From: UBA11540 sp045531755
GTDB taxonomy: Bacteria > Bacillota > Clostridia > Oscillospirales > Ruminococcaceae
Length of the DNA: 19,212 nucleotides
Direction of reading: 5' to 3'
Assembly: GCA_045531755.1 (NCBI GenBank)
Contig: JAZSEP010000049.1
Coordinates: 1-19,212, forward strand
In this document: piece after piece, positions 4,923-13,543 of the stretch
Layout of the letters: the number at the start of each line of letters is the position of its first letter
Position numbering within the stretch: position 1 is the stretch's first letter
Notes under the pieces: generated by a model
The model's database searches: none
What the model saw: the letters and a program-made list of their open reading frames with translations, nothing else
What the model was told of the DNA's origin: nothing
Position numbers and translations under genes: made by a program

Positions 4923-5790
4923 CCTTATCTACAAATTCGCTTGTGAGGGTGGAGCCGAGGACGAGGACGGCGCCGACTATCTCCAAGGGTCCCATCGGCT
5001 CGTTGAGCAAGAGTGCCGAGAGGAGCACTGCGCCGACGGGGTCGATATAGCTATAGAGCGCGACCGTTTGGGTTTTGAGCTTGTCCATACATCCGAAGTA
5101 GAGCGCGTAGGCAACGCCGGTGTGCAGGACGCCGACTATAATCAGCATTATCACCGTCGATGGCTGAATCACAACAGCGGACAGATCCTCAACGAAAAGG
5201 GTGTAGAGGATGAGAAATATTGCGGAAATTCCGAGCTGTACCGTCGTTCTGTCAAAGGCGGATATATCCTTCAGCTTTTTGTTGCAGGTGACTACTCCGG
5301 CATAGAAAACGGCTGCAAAAAGTCCGAGAAAAACGCCTTTCGTATTATCGACCGCCTGCTCCTGCACAGCGAAAACACCCGAAACGAGTATCATTCCGAC
5401 GACTGCAACAACGGCGCAGAGGGTCTTTTTCGGGGTTAGCTTTTCCTTGAAAAGCAGAGGCGATGCAAAAATTAGGATAACCGGCGCCATATAGTAACAA
5501 AGCGTTGCGGTTGCGACTGTTGTGTAGTTGTACGCCTCAAAGAGCAGTATCCAATTAAAGCCCAGAAAGGCTCCCGAAAGGCAGAGGGGAAGCGCGTTCT
5601 TTTTGATGCTATCAAGTGATATTTTCTTTCTGCGCATCAGTATCAGCAACACAAGAAAAACCGTTCCTATAACCGCTCTTGCCATTGCTACCGCGCCTGA
5701 CGGAAGGGGGATGAATTTTCTGAAAATTCCGATTGTGGCGAAGATTGCCATTGAGGATATGAGGGCAATTTTTGCTTTCGAGTTTGTCAT
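4909..5790 (-). CDS. EamA/DMT-family permease
   Basis: The 293-residue protein has ten predicted membrane helices arranged as two five-helix halves, the hallmark of the drug/metabolite transporter superfamily (RhaT/YdcZ/EamA group). A first EamA half runs about 7-138 (AKIALISSMAIFATIGIFRKFI... to VVGMILVSGV) and a second from about 150 to the end (GVFLGLFAAVFYAGVVTCNKK... AYALYFGCMDKLKTQTVALYSYIDPVGAVLLSALLLNEPMGPLEIVGAVLVL). The late PVGAVLLSALLLNEP segment is highly typical. Substrates of this family range from amino acids to nucleotides and toxic compounds, and none can be assigned. GGAGG just before 5790 sets the start; an in-frame ATG at 5841 would run through the trpS terminator and is rejected. 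The gap to trpS is filled by a terminator, so expression may depend on readthrough. Confidence 0.88.
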   Translation of the reverse strand: MTNSKAKIALISSMAIFATIGIFRKFIPLPSGAVAMARAVIGTVFLVLLILMRRKKISLDSIKKNALPLCLSGAFLGFNWILLFEAYNYTTVATATLCYYMAPVILIFASPLLFKEKLTPKKTLCAVVAVVGMILVSGVFAVQEQAVDNTKGVFLGLFAAVFYAGVVTCNKKLKDISAFDRTTVQLGISAIFLILYTLFVEDLSAVVIQPSTVIMLIIVGVLHTGVAYALYFGCMDKLKTQTVALYSYIDPVGAVLLSALLLNEPMGPLEIVGAVLVLGSTLTSEFVDKEKDR

Positions 5791-5810
5791 ATTTCCTCCG
5801 AAAAACGCTT

Positions 5811-5840
5811 TGTGGCACACCTGTAAAAAGGTGTGCCACA
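5811..5840 (-). terminator. Terminator of the mreB-alr-trpS operon
   Basis: A 12-bp perfect stem (5811-5822 with 5829-5840, 6-nt loop) begins 7 nt after the trpS stop. Read on -, it is followed by AAGCGTTTTT. There is hardly room for a promoter between it and the EamA start at 5790. Confidence 0.75.
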
Positions 5841-5846
5841 CCGTAA

Positions 5847-6854
5847 TTATCTCTTTACCCAGCCTACCTTGTGCTTGACCTTGTCGAGTGTGCGGTTTGC
5901 GAGCACGGACGCCCTCTCGGCACCTGTTTTGTAGCAGGCCTCGAGGTATGCCTTATCGGCAGAAAGGCGCTTGAATTCATCGCGCACGGGCTTGAGGTGG
6001 TCTGCGACCGCCTGACCCACGGCAACCTTGAAGTCGCCATAGCCCTTGCCGTCAAACTCCTTTTCAACCTCTTCTACAGTCTTTCCTGTGACGAGGGCGT
6101 AGATGGTGATGAGGTTGTTTATTCCGTCCTTGCCGTCGCGGTATACGACAGAGGCCTCAGAGTCGGTAACTGCGCGCTTGAACTTGCGGATGATGGTATC
6201 CTCATCGTCGAGAATTGAAATAAATCCGTTTGCATTCTCGTCAGATTTCGACATCTTCTTCGTGGGGTCGGCAAGCGACATTATCTTCGCGCCCTGCTTT
6301 GCGATGTAGGGCTCGGGCACAGTGAAGGTGTTGGAATAGTTGAAATTGAATCTCTCGGCAATATTTCTCGCAAGCTCGAGGTGCTGCTTCTGGTCAACGC
6401 CTACGGGTACGAGGTCTGCCTTATACAGAAGTATATCAGCCGCCATCAGAACGGGATAGGTGAACAGTCCCGCGTTTATATTATCCGCGTGCTTTGCAGA
6501 TTTGTCCTTGAACTGTGTCATTCTTGAAAGCTCGCCGAACTGTGTCGAACAGCCCAAAATCCAGCTTAATTCCGCGTGTGCAGGAACGTGGCTCTGTATA
6601 AACGCGATGCTCTTTTCGGGGTCAATTCCGCAAGCGAGCATAAGCGCGTAGGCGTCGAGGGTGTTCTTCCTCAGCGCCGCGCTGTCCTGACGAACCGTTA
6701 TCGCGTGCATATCGACGATGGAGTACAGGCAGTTGTAGTTTTCCTGCAGAATTCCCCAGTTTTTAACAGCTCCGAGGTAGTTGCCAAGGGTCATTACTCC
6801 CGTGGGCTGTATTCCGCTGAAGACTATTTTTTTGCGTTCTGTCGTTTCGTTCAT
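5847..6854 (-). CDS. trpS: Tryptophanyl-tRNA synthetase
   Basis: This 335-residue class I aminoacyl-tRNA synthetase charges tRNA-Trp with tryptophan using ATP. Visible features are the HIGH-equivalent TLGNYLGA (22-29) after SGIQPTGV, the GVDQKQHLELARNIAERF segment (152-169) typical of bacterial TrpRS, and the KMSKS loop read directly as KKMSKSDEN (199-207). Length matches the bacterial family (about 330). The ATG at 6854 is preceded by AGGTG at normal spacing. It is the last gene of a five-gene - strand run, starting 11 nt after the aminotransferase stop, and is followed by a strong hairpin. All catalytic signatures are intact. Confidence 0.97.
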   Translation of the reverse strand: MNETTERKKIVFSGIQPTGVMTLGNYLGAVKNWGILQENYNCLYSIVDMHAITVRQDSAALRKNTLDAYALMLACGIDPEKSIAFIQSHVPAHAELSWILGCSTQFGELSRMTQFKDKSAKHADNINAGLFTYPVLMAADILLYKADLVPVGVDQKQHLELARNIAERFNFNYSNTFTVPEPYIAKQGAKIMSLADPTKKMSKSDENANGFISILDDEDTIIRKFKRAVTDSEASVVYRDGKDGINNLITIYALVTGKTVEEVEKEFDGKGYGDFKVAVGQAVADHLKPVRDEFKRLSADKAYLEACYKTGAERASVLANRTLDKVKHKVGWVKR

Positions 6855-6865
6855 AGTAACACCTT

Positions 6866-8044
6866 TTATAGTTTAATTTGGGAAAGAATTTCGATTCCCT
6901 TTTTGATATTGTCGTTTGTAGGGGTAGAGAAGTTGAGCCTAAACGAGCGGCACGGCGCGTTTTTATCGGCAAGGAAGGCAGTTCCCGGTACTACGGCAAC
7001 GCCTGCATCGAGCGCGCGTTTACAGTAGTCCTTCATATCGATGTCCTCGGGAAGAGTGCACCAGATGAAAAGTCCTCCCTCGGGACGAGTATACTCGATT
7101 CTCTTGTCAAGAAGCTCGTCCAGACAGGAAAGCATAAGGTTGCATTTTCTGCGGTAGATATCCTTCAGGCTCATAATATGGCGGTTGAAATCGGTAGCGG
7201 TGAGCATTCTGTGGCAAAGAATCTGCGCCCAGATGTTTGTGTGCACGTCGGAGGTTTGCTTTGCCGTGACTATCTTTGCGGTGACAGCCTTCGGCGCAAT
7301 CACGTATCCCACGCGGATACCGGGAGCAAGCACCTTGGAAAAGGTTCCGCAGTAGATAACGACGCCGTCGGTGTCATATTTCTTGATGCAGTCGATATCC
7401 TCGCCCGAAAATCTCAAATCGCCGTAGGGGTTGTCCTCGAGTATCATAACGCCGCGGTTTTTCGCTATCTCATAGACAGCTTTCCGACGTTCGAGCGACA
7501 TTGTTCTTCCAGTGGGATTGTTGAAGTTCGGTATCAGGTAAATCAGCTTTGTGTTGGGATTTTCATTGAGTGCCTGTTCAAGCATTTCGGGCTTCATTCC
7601 GTCCTCGTCGGTGGTGACGCCCACAAGCCTTGCACCGCTGGCGCGGAATGCGTTGAGCGCGCCGACAAAGCTTGGGTCCTCACAGATTACGGTATCGCCC
7701 TCGTTGCAGAGCACCGTAGCAGAGAGTCCTATACCCTGCTGTGCGCCCGAAACGATAATCAGGTCGTCGTCCTCGTTTCCGATGCCGTAGCGTTCCTTAC
7801 AAAACCTTTTGAGCTCGTCGCGCAGAGGGGTATATCCCTCTGTTACCGAATACTGCAGGGCGGCAACGGGTGTCGAATGGAGAATATCGTCGGATATTCT
7901 TTCTATTATTTCGGTGGGGAAAGCCTCGGGAGCAGGATTTCCTGCAGCAAAGGATATTACGCCTGCGTCGGACGTTGTTTTCAGAATTTCGCGGATTTCG
8001 GATGCCTTTAACTGTGACATCCTGTCAGAAAAATGATATTGCAT
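6866..8044 (-). CDS. PLP-dependent aminotransferase, class I/II (2-aminoadipate/MocR-type core)
   Basis: This 392-residue fold-type I aminotransferase has the family landmarks FAAGNPAPEAFP (32-43), QYSVTEGYTPLRDELKRF (64-81), NFNNPTGR (173-180), LEDNPYGDLRF (202-212) and the PLP lysine in GTFSKVLAPGIRVGY (K237). The carboxylate-binding Arg is in FRLNFS near the end. The pattern is closest to the LysN/2-aminoadipate and MocR-core group, but without the GntR DNA-binding domain, so it is an enzyme and not a regulator. The amino acid substrate cannot be assigned. GAGGT four bases before 8044 marks the start; an upstream in-frame ATG at 8152 would overlap the previous gene and lacks a site. It lies between an anchored unknown protein and trpS in one operon with alr. 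Confidence 0.92.
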   Translation of the reverse strand: MQYHFSDRMSQLKASEIREILKTTSDAGVISFAAGNPAPEAFPTEIIERISDDILHSTPVAALQYSVTEGYTPLRDELKRFCKERYGIGNEDDDLIIVSGAQQGIGLSATVLCNEGDTVICEDPSFVGALNAFRASGARLVGVTTDEDGMKPEMLEQALNENPNTKLIYLIPNFNNPTGRTMSLERRKAVYEIAKNRGVMILEDNPYGDLRFSGEDIDCIKKYDTDGVVIYCGTFSKVLAPGIRVGYVIAPKAVTAKIVTAKQTSDVHTNIWAQILCHRMLTATDFNRHIMSLKDIYRRKCNLMLSCLDELLDKRIEYTRPEGGLFIWCTLPEDIDMKDYCKRALDAGVAVVPGTAFLADKNAPCRSFRLNFSTPTNDNIKKGIEILSQIKL

Positions 8045-8054
8045 ATATACCTCG

Positions 8055-8870
8055 TTATTGGATGGAAACGCGAAGGGGTCTTGGGTTTTCGCTGTCGCCA
8101 AATGGGTTTGCAGGGTTTTCCAGGGCGTAGGCGAGCTTTTGCCCGAGCCCATCTGTTATATCCTCTGTGGGAATATTCTGTGCCGAAGCGGTCTTGTCGC
8201 CTTCGACGAGAGTTACGTTATAGAGGGCGATTTTCGGCATATCCGCCAAATCGAGTGCCTTTTTAAGCTCGGTTGCCGTCTTGGCAATAGCTTCGAGCGA
8301 TGCGGTTTTTTCGACGGTCAGATACACCGCAAATTCAGCTTCGATGTCGGTGCTCACGGGCATATCCACCTTGAAAGCTCCACTCTCGCGCGCGTTTATG
8401 AAATCGAGAACCGCAACGGTGACCTCGGCAGTTTCGTCTGCAATTGCAGTTTTCGCCGCCGCAGAGAAGGCATCCTCAATTCTCTCGATGGTGTTGAAAA
8501 GGTCGGTCACGGAATCCTTGTAGTAGTCCCTAACCTCTGCGTTTTTTGAATATACCGAAAAGTGTGTATCAACGCTTGTGGGCGAGGAAGCCGTGGCATA
8601 GAACCAGCCGGACTCGCGGTCGTACTTAACAGCAGACAGCTCGAGGTCGAGAGAGGGGTATTCTTCTGCTATGTATGCTTGTATATTCTTTTCTGCCGTC
8701 ATCCTGGAAAACGGATTTCCGAAAAAGCTTGAATAGCCGAAAAACGCGGCAACTACAAGAGCGATTGCCGCTATAGCAACGGCTATCTTCTTGCCCTTTT
8801 CCATATTGCGAGCGCGTTTTCTCTCTGCCTTTTCCTCGGGTGTGGGCAGGGGGTTTCTGTGTTTTGCCAT
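8055..8870 (-). CDS. Membrane-anchored protein of unknown function (YfjL-like N-terminal part)
   Basis: The 271-residue protein starts with a highly charged cytoplasmic segment (HRNPLPTPEEKAERKRARNMEKGKK, 4-28) and one membrane helix (about 29-49), followed by a roughly 220-residue extracytoplasmic domain rich in A, E, D and T. After the helix, MTAEKNIQAYIAEEYPSLDLELSAVKYDRESGWFYATASSPTSVDTHFSVY resembles the YfjL-like/DUF3139-type motif seen in many small Firmicutes surface proteins. This is a pattern-level resemblance only. No catalytic motif or lipobox was seen. It lies 12 nt after alr and 10 nt before the aminotransferase gene, so it is made with MreB and Alr, and a role at the cell surface or wall is a reasonable guess. 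GAGGGA upstream supports the ATG at 8870. Confidence 0.6.
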   Translation of the reverse strand: MAKHRNPLPTPEEKAERKRARNMEKGKKIAVAIAAIALVVAAFFGYSSFFGNPFSRMTAEKNIQAYIAEEYPSLDLELSAVKYDRESGWFYATASSPTSVDTHFSVYSKNAEVRDYYKDSVTDLFNTIERIEDAFSAAAKTAIADETAEVTVAVLDFINARESGAFKVDMPVSTDIEAEFAVYLTVEKTASLEAIAKTATELKKALDLADMPKIALYNVTLVEGDKTASAQNIPTEDITDGLGQKLAYALENPANPFGDSENPRPLRVSIQ

Positions 8871-8882
8871 AGTTGTTCTCCC

Positions 8883-10061
8883 TCAGAGAAATTTTTTGGT
8901 ATTGTTATACATATCGACTACCGCAACCTGTTTGCCGTCCTTGAGGTAGACGCGCGGAACGCGTTTTCCGACGAGGCAGACAAGCTCGTAGTTTATCGTT
9001 TCGCTCTGCTGTGCAAGCTCGTCAACGCCGAGAAATTCCCCGCCGTCGAAGCCAAACAGCGTTACTATACTGTCTTCGGTCACGCCCTCGATATCGGTGA
9101 CGTCTGCCATAAGCTGATCCATACACACTCTGCCGAGAATCTTTGCGCGCTTGCCGTTTATCAGCACCGACGCCGTGTTTGAAAGCTTTCTCGGATAGCC
9201 GTCGGCATAGCCTACGGGTATCGTTGCAACGAGGGTGTCGCGCCCGAGGGTGTGGGTTCTGCCGTAGCCGACGGTGCTTCCCTTTTTGTGCAGGCGAAGC
9301 TGTGCGATTATTGATTTGAGCTCCATAATGGGCTTGAATTCGGTTTTGTTCTGGGCAGGGTCGAGCCCGTAGAGGATTATTCCCGCTCTCACGGCGTTTT
9401 GGTGCATTTCGGGGTAGGACATAATTCCTGCGCTGTTGCACGCGTGTACAAGCTCAAACTCTATTCCTTTTTTCTTCAGGGCTTCTACCGTTTGGTCAAA
9501 AGCTGCAAACTGCTCGTTTGTGTATTCCCTACCGTCATCGGTGTCAGCAACGGCAAAGTGGGTGAAGATGCCCGAAAAGCTGAGGTTTTCAAGCTTTTTG
9601 CAGGCCTCGATTTCCCTTATCGCTTTTTCGCGGTCATACAAAACGTCGAAGCCGAGTCTGCCCATTCCGCTGTCGGTTTTTATGTGACAATCCACCGTTA
9701 CGCCAAGGCTCTTTGCGGCTGCAGAGAGCTTGTTTGCATATTCGGTTGAAAAAACCGTCTGGGAAATCTTCTCTCTTGCGAGGACGTCGGCAAACTGTAC
9801 GGGGGTTACTCCCAGAACGAGTATCGGCAGGTGTGTTCCCGAGCCGCGCACGTGGAGCGCTTCCTCGAGGTTTGAAACCGCAAAGGCGTCTACACCAAGG
9901 TTCTCGAGCTCTTTTGTCAGCACCGAATCTCCGTGTCCGTATGCGTCGGCTTTCACAACCGCGATAATCTTGGCTGTGCCGACCTTTTTTCTGACTATAT
10001 TAAAGTTATGGGCGAGACCGTCCAAATCGATCTCAGCCCACGTTCTTTTCAAAAATTCCAC
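8883..10061 (-). CDS. alr: Alanine racemase, GTG start
   Basis: The 392-residue PLP enzyme interconverts L- and D-alanine for peptidoglycan. It has a TIM-barrel N-terminal part with the PLP lysine K37 in AVVKADAYGHG, the substrate/phosphate region HIKTDSGMGRLGF (126-138), and the catalytic tyrosine Y266 in TVGYGRTHT. The C-terminal beta-domain carries IPVGYADGYPRKLS and GRVCMDQLMADVTD. Length and spacing of K37 and Y266 match known bacterial Alr. The start codon is GTG at 10061, placed 8 nt after GAGGTG. It follows the mreB-family gene after only 21 nt, so cell-shape and D-alanine functions are transcribed together. Confidence 0.96.
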   Translation of the reverse strand: MEFLKRTWAEIDLDGLAHNFNIVRKKVGTAKIIAVVKADAYGHGDSVLTKELENLGVDAFAVSNLEEALHVRGSGTHLPILVLGVTPVQFADVLAREKISQTVFSTEYANKLSAAAKSLGVTVDCHIKTDSGMGRLGFDVLYDREKAIREIEACKKLENLSFSGIFTHFAVADTDDGREYTNEQFAAFDQTVEALKKKGIEFELVHACNSAGIMSYPEMHQNAVRAGIILYGLDPAQNKTEFKPIMELKSIIAQLRLHKKGSTVGYGRTHTLGRDTLVATIPVGYADGYPRKLSNTASVLINGKRAKILGRVCMDQLMADVTDIEGVTEDSIVTLFGFDGGEFLGVDELAQQSETINYELVCLVGKRVPRVYLKDGKQVAVVDMYNNTKKFL

Positions 10062-10082
10062 TCTTACAACACCTCTTAGTGT

Positions 10083-11099
10083 TTATCTTTTGGATGCTAA
10101 GGGGTTTATGAAGCCTTCCTTGAGTTCGTCAACGTATTTAAGGCATTTTTGTGTTCCGATTGCAACACACTCGACGGGGTCGGGAGCAAGACGGCATTTG
10201 AGTCCCGTTCTCTCGGTGATGAGCTTATCAAGTCCTTCGAGCATTGCGCCGCCTCCTGTGAGGTGGATGCCGTTTTTGATGATGTCGCCCGTGAGCTCGG
10301 GGGGAGTTACGTCGAGAACGCTGATGACAGCCGTGATGATGGTTTCAACAAGCTCCTTGAGCGCCTCATACACCTCTGTCGAGCTGACCTCTATCTTCTG
10401 GGGGAAGCCTGTATAGAGGTTTCTTCCCTTTATCTCCATCGTTTTTTCTTCGCTCGGCGGATATGCACAGCCGATGGTTCTCTTGACACTCTCTGCGGTC
10501 TTTTCGCCGATGAGCACGTTGTGTCTGTTCTTTATTTCCTTGACTATCGCCTGGTCGAACTTGTTGCCTGCCATCTTTACGGAGGTCTTTGTGACGATAC
10601 CGCCGAGAGAGATTACAGCGATGTCGGTAGTTCCGCCGCCGATATCGACAATCATATTGCCCTCGGGCGCCAGAACGTCGAGTCCTGCACCAATTGCTGC
10701 CGCGAGAGGCTCTTCGATGAGGAATATCTTTCTTGCGCCTGCCATTATAGCCGCATCGACAACTGCCATCGACTCAACGTCGGTGGTTCCCGAAGGGATG
10801 CAGAAAACTATACGGGGCTTGAAAATTCTGTTGGAGCAGACACGGCGAACGTAGTGCTTTATCATCTCTTCAGTCATAACGTAGTCGGAGATAACGCCGT
10901 CCTCAAGCGGACGCACCGCACGTATACGGTCGGGGGTTCTTCCAAGCATTTTGTATGCATCAGAGCCGACGCTTATTACCTTTCCCGACTGGGTATCAAC
11001 GGCAATAACCGAGGGTTCGGTGAGCACAACGCCCTTTTCCTTTGTATAGATAAGTACGCTGGTCGTACCAAGGTCTATTCCTATATCCATAAGTGCCAT
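10083..11099 (-). CDS. Rod shape-determining protein of the MreB/Mbl family
   Basis: This 338-residue bacterial actin builds membrane-bound filaments that guide elongation-phase wall synthesis. The actin-fold nucleotide motifs are present: DIGIDLGTTSVLIYTK (phosphate-1, 5-20), VDIGGGTTDIAVISLGG (phosphate-2, about 150-166) and HLTGGGAMLEGLD (adenosine, about 284-296), as well as the MreB-specific RAVRPLEDGVISDY (about 60-73). Length is as expected. MreB, Mbl and MreBH paralogues cannot be told apart safely here. mreC/mreD are not next to it, which fits an Mbl-like stand-alone paralogue. It is the first gene of the operon, with its promoter at 11135-11163. Confidence 0.94.
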   Translation of the reverse strand: MALMDIGIDLGTTSVLIYTKEKGVVLTEPSVIAVDTQSGKVISVGSDAYKMLGRTPDRIRAVRPLEDGVISDYVMTEEMIKHYVRRVCSNRIFKPRIVFCIPSGTTDVESMAVVDAAIMAGARKIFLIEEPLAAAIGAGLDVLAPEGNMIVDIGGGTTDIAVISLGGIVTKTSVKMAGNKFDQAIVKEIKNRHNVLIGEKTAESVKRTIGCAYPPSEEKTMEIKGRNLYTGFPQKIEVSSTEVYEALKELVETIITAVISVLDVTPPELTGDIIKNGIHLTGGGAMLEGLDKLITERTGLKCRLAPDPVECVAIGTQKCLKYVDELKEGFINPLASKR

Positions 11100-11134
11100 A
11101 ACTACACACCATCCTAAACTATGTATATATCATT

Positions 11135-11163
11135 ATTATAAACCTAATGCTTACAAAATTCAA
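11135..11163 (-). promoter_or_regulatory. Promoter of the mreB-alr-trpS operon
   Basis: Read on the - strand, TTGAAT (11163-11158) and a perfect TATAAT (11140-11135) stand 17 nt apart, about 36 nt before the start of the mreB-family gene. No other promoter of this quality was seen inside the operon. Confidence 0.7.
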
Positions 11164-11190
11164 CAGTATATTGAGATATTTTAAATCTGC

Positions 11191-11221
11191 AAAGCAGAGG
11201 GAAGAATATTCCCTCTGCTTT
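11191..11221. terminator. Terminator-like hairpin after the PBP gene
   Basis: A 13-bp stem (11191-11203 with 11209-11221, 5-nt loop) begins directly after the PBP stop codon (11222-11224, -). The T run is on the + side (CTTTTT); on the - side the tail is weaker (CTTTGCAGATTTAAAA). It probably ends the PBP mRNA just before the mreB promoter. Confidence 0.65.
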
Positions 11222-13423
11222 TTAGTCTATCGGATAACCGTTGCCCCAGAAAAGCGGGTTGTTGGGGTCGTTGGAGTCGCCGTTTCCGGATATTCCCGGA
11301 TGCCAGTAGCCACCGCCGTGAAGGACGCACTCCTGCGGCGTGTGTGCCGTTGAGTAGTAGCCGACAGCCGTGTTACTGCAGCCGTATGCCGCGAGCATTC
11401 CCGTGTCCTTACAGTAGGTGAGCTGTACAATGTCCTTGTTTACGTCGAAGGTGGTTTTGGGGTTGGTTTTGTTCTTGTATATCTCGCCGAAAACCGTACC
11501 GATAAGCGCCGGAGGCGGATAGGGCGAGTTGTAGCTGATATACTTCTGCTCGTCAAAGCCCATCCAGACTGCCGTTACGTATTCAGGTGTCAGGCCTGCG
11601 CACCAAAGGTCTTTGTTGTCGGAGGTTGTACCTGTCTTTGCGGCAATTTCAATCTCGTTCGAAAAGCGTGTGGGGGTACCGGTACCGCCCGTTGCAACGC
11701 TCTGCAAAAGCTTATTCATTACGTTTGCAGTACCCTGTGAGATTACGCGCTTGGGATTTCCGTCCTTTTCGAGCAGGATATTTCCCGATGCGTCGTATAC
11801 GACAGTATACGTGTGTGGCTCATAGTAGATTCCGCCGTTGCCGAATATCGCATAGGCTGCCGCCATTTCAACAACCGACACGCCCTGCGTAAGCGAGCCG
11901 AGGCTCATCGGGGAGATGGCGTTATCTGTGAAGACCTTTCCGCCGATTACCACGCCGTTTGTTATCTTGGAGAAGCCGAGGCGGTTTGTGAGGTGGTCAA
12001 ATACCGTGGAGAAGCCAATCTGGTCGCAAACCTTTGCCGCGATGGTGTTACAGGAAACCTGTATCGCCTTTTCGATGGTCATACTCGTTCCGTAACGGTA
12101 CTTGGAATAGTAGTTTATCGGCCATTCCATAACGCCGTCTTCGTCGAGGTCCATAAACGGTTCATCTGACATAATCGTCGAGTAGTTTATGATTCCCTTT
12201 TCAATCGCGAGCGCATAGAGTCCTATGGGCTTTATGGTCGAACCGGGGGAACGATACGCCATGGTTGCGCGGTTGTAGGAACGGGATTCGGTCTTTTCAC
12301 CGCGTCCGCCCACGATTCCGAGGATGCTTCCGTCATAGCCGAGCACCGCCTGCGCCGCCTGTGGCTGTTCCTTGTTGTTGACCTTGAGGATATACTCGTC
12401 GTCGTTTTCAAAGACCTTTTCAAGCGAGGTCTGCACGTTTTTATCGTAGGTTGTATATATCTGCAGGCCGCCGCTGAGAATCTTGTTTATAGCGGCTGAA
12501 CGGCTGTAGCCGTATTCATAGCAAAGGTCGTCGGCAACCTCTTCGATTACCGTGTCAACGTACCAACTGTTTGTGGAGGTTATCTTTTCGTTATACTGCT
12601 GTTTCATAAAGTGAAGCTCTTCGGCTGCCGCCGCGTCTGCCTCTTCCTGTGTTATGAACTCAGCCTTTACCATTTCGTTTAGGATATATTCCTGACGGTC
12701 CTTGTTGTTATCGGGATAGGAAAACGGGTTATAATAAACGGGGTACTGTGTGATGGCGATTATCGACGCGGATTCCGCAAGGGTCAGCTCGCTTACGTCT
12801 TTGCCGAAATAGAGGTTTGCCGCCGCCTGCACGCCGTTTGTATTGTTACCGAGGTGTATGGTGTTGAGGTAGGCCTCCAGAATCTCGTCCTTGGAATATT
12901 GTTTCTCGAGGTTGAGCGCGGAGAAAATCTCCTTTATCTTTCTCTCTACCCTTACCTCGTCGTTACCCGTGAGGTTTTTGATGAGCTGTTGGGTGATGGT
13001 TGAACCGCCCTGTCGGCGCACCTTAAAGCCTACTGCGCGGAGAAGCTCGTTTCCCGTAGAACCGATGGTTCTCTTCCAGTCAACGCCGTGGTGCTTTTCA
13101 TAACGCTTGTCCTCTGCCGCGATTGCCGCTTTTTGCAGGTGGTCGGGCATCTCCTCGATACCGACCCAAATACGATTTTCCAGTCCGTGAAGCCTTTCAA
13201 GCTCGTATCTCTGGCCGTTTTCGTCGTTAGCGTATATAACCGAAGTGTAGTTGAGCTTTATATTTCGAAGGTCAACTCCCGGGTCGATATTTACAAACTG
13301 AAGCACGTATATCGCGAAGGTTGTGCCTACTATACACGCGGTTATCAGAAGTATCAGAAATATTGTGGCAAAGCCTCTGCCGATGAAGGACATTGGCTTG
13401 TTGCGTTTTTTCGTTCTTGCCAA
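11222..13423 (-). CDS. Class A penicillin-binding protein (PBP1A-type), TTG start
   Basis: The 733-residue bifunctional enzyme polymerises and cross-links peptidoglycan outside the membrane. A basic tail and one membrane helix (about 17-40) precede the GT51 glycosyltransferase domain with AAIAAEDKRYEKHHGVD (catalytic E104) and RRQGGSTITQQLIKN (137-150), then EAYLNTIHLGNNTNGVQAAA. The transpeptidase domain has SPGSTIK with nucleophile S395 and K398, SCN (457-459) and KTGTT (596-600). A C-terminal tail holds several Cys residues and a G/N/P-rich end. All catalytic motifs are complete. The start is TTG at 13423, 8 nt after GGAGG; the next ATG (residue 11) has no ribosome binding site. It has its own promoter. 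Confidence 0.96.
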   Translation of the reverse strand: MARTKKRNKPMSFIGRGFATIFLILLITACIVGTTFAIYVLQFVNIDPGVDLRNIKLNYTSVIYANDENGQRYELERLHGLENRIWVGIEEMPDHLQKAAIAAEDKRYEKHHGVDWKRTIGSTGNELLRAVGFKVRRQGGSTITQQLIKNLTGNDEVRVERKIKEIFSALNLEKQYSKDEILEAYLNTIHLGNNTNGVQAAANLYFGKDVSELTLAESASIIAITQYPVYYNPFSYPDNNKDRQEYILNEMVKAEFITQEEADAAAAEELHFMKQQYNEKITSTNSWYVDTVIEEVADDLCYEYGYSRSAAINKILSGGLQIYTTYDKNVQTSLEKVFENDDEYILKVNNKEQPQAAQAVLGYDGSILGIVGGRGEKTESRSYNRATMAYRSPGSTIKPIGLYALAIEKGIINYSTIMSDEPFMDLDEDGVMEWPINYYSKYRYGTSMTIEKAIQVSCNTIAAKVCDQIGFSTVFDHLTNRLGFSKITNGVVIGGKVFTDNAISPMSLGSLTQGVSVVEMAAAYAIFGNGGIYYEPHTYTVVYDASGNILLEKDGNPKRVISQGTANVMNKLLQSVATGGTGTPTRFSNEIEIAAKTGTTSDNKDLWCAGLTPEYVTAVWMGFDEQKYISYNSPYPPPALIGTVFGEIYKNKTNPKTTFDVNKDIVQLTYCKDTGMLAAYGCSNTAVGYYSTAHTPQECVLHGGGYWHPGISGNGDSNDPNNPLFWGNGYPID

Positions 13424-13489
13424 AGGTGCCGCCTCCGATCTGTGACGGAATTTGTTGTTGATGTCAGAGGAAATTTGTTCCTCTTATAC

Positions 13490-13518
13490 AGTATATCATC
13501 AATGTGCGATTTTTTCAA
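13490..13518 (-). promoter_or_regulatory. Promoter of the PBP gene
   Basis: On the - strand TTGAAA (13518-13513) and TATACT (13495-13490) stand 17 nt apart. The transcript would start near 13483, at the edge of a 7-bp hairpin (arms 13466-13472 and 13478-13484), and has a leader of about 60 nt before the TTG start. Confidence 0.7.
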
Positions 13519-13543
13519 CAAAATGATGCAGATTCAAAAAAAT

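Noticed and set aside
6878..8011. Open frame of 377 codons on + opposite the aminotransferase
   Set aside because: The - strand aminotransferase has all family motifs; the + frame has none and no start signal.
10149..11117. Open frame of 322 codons on + opposite the mreB-family gene
   Set aside because: It would run through the mreB-family gene with low-complexity, Cys/Ser-rich translation; no ribosome binding site.
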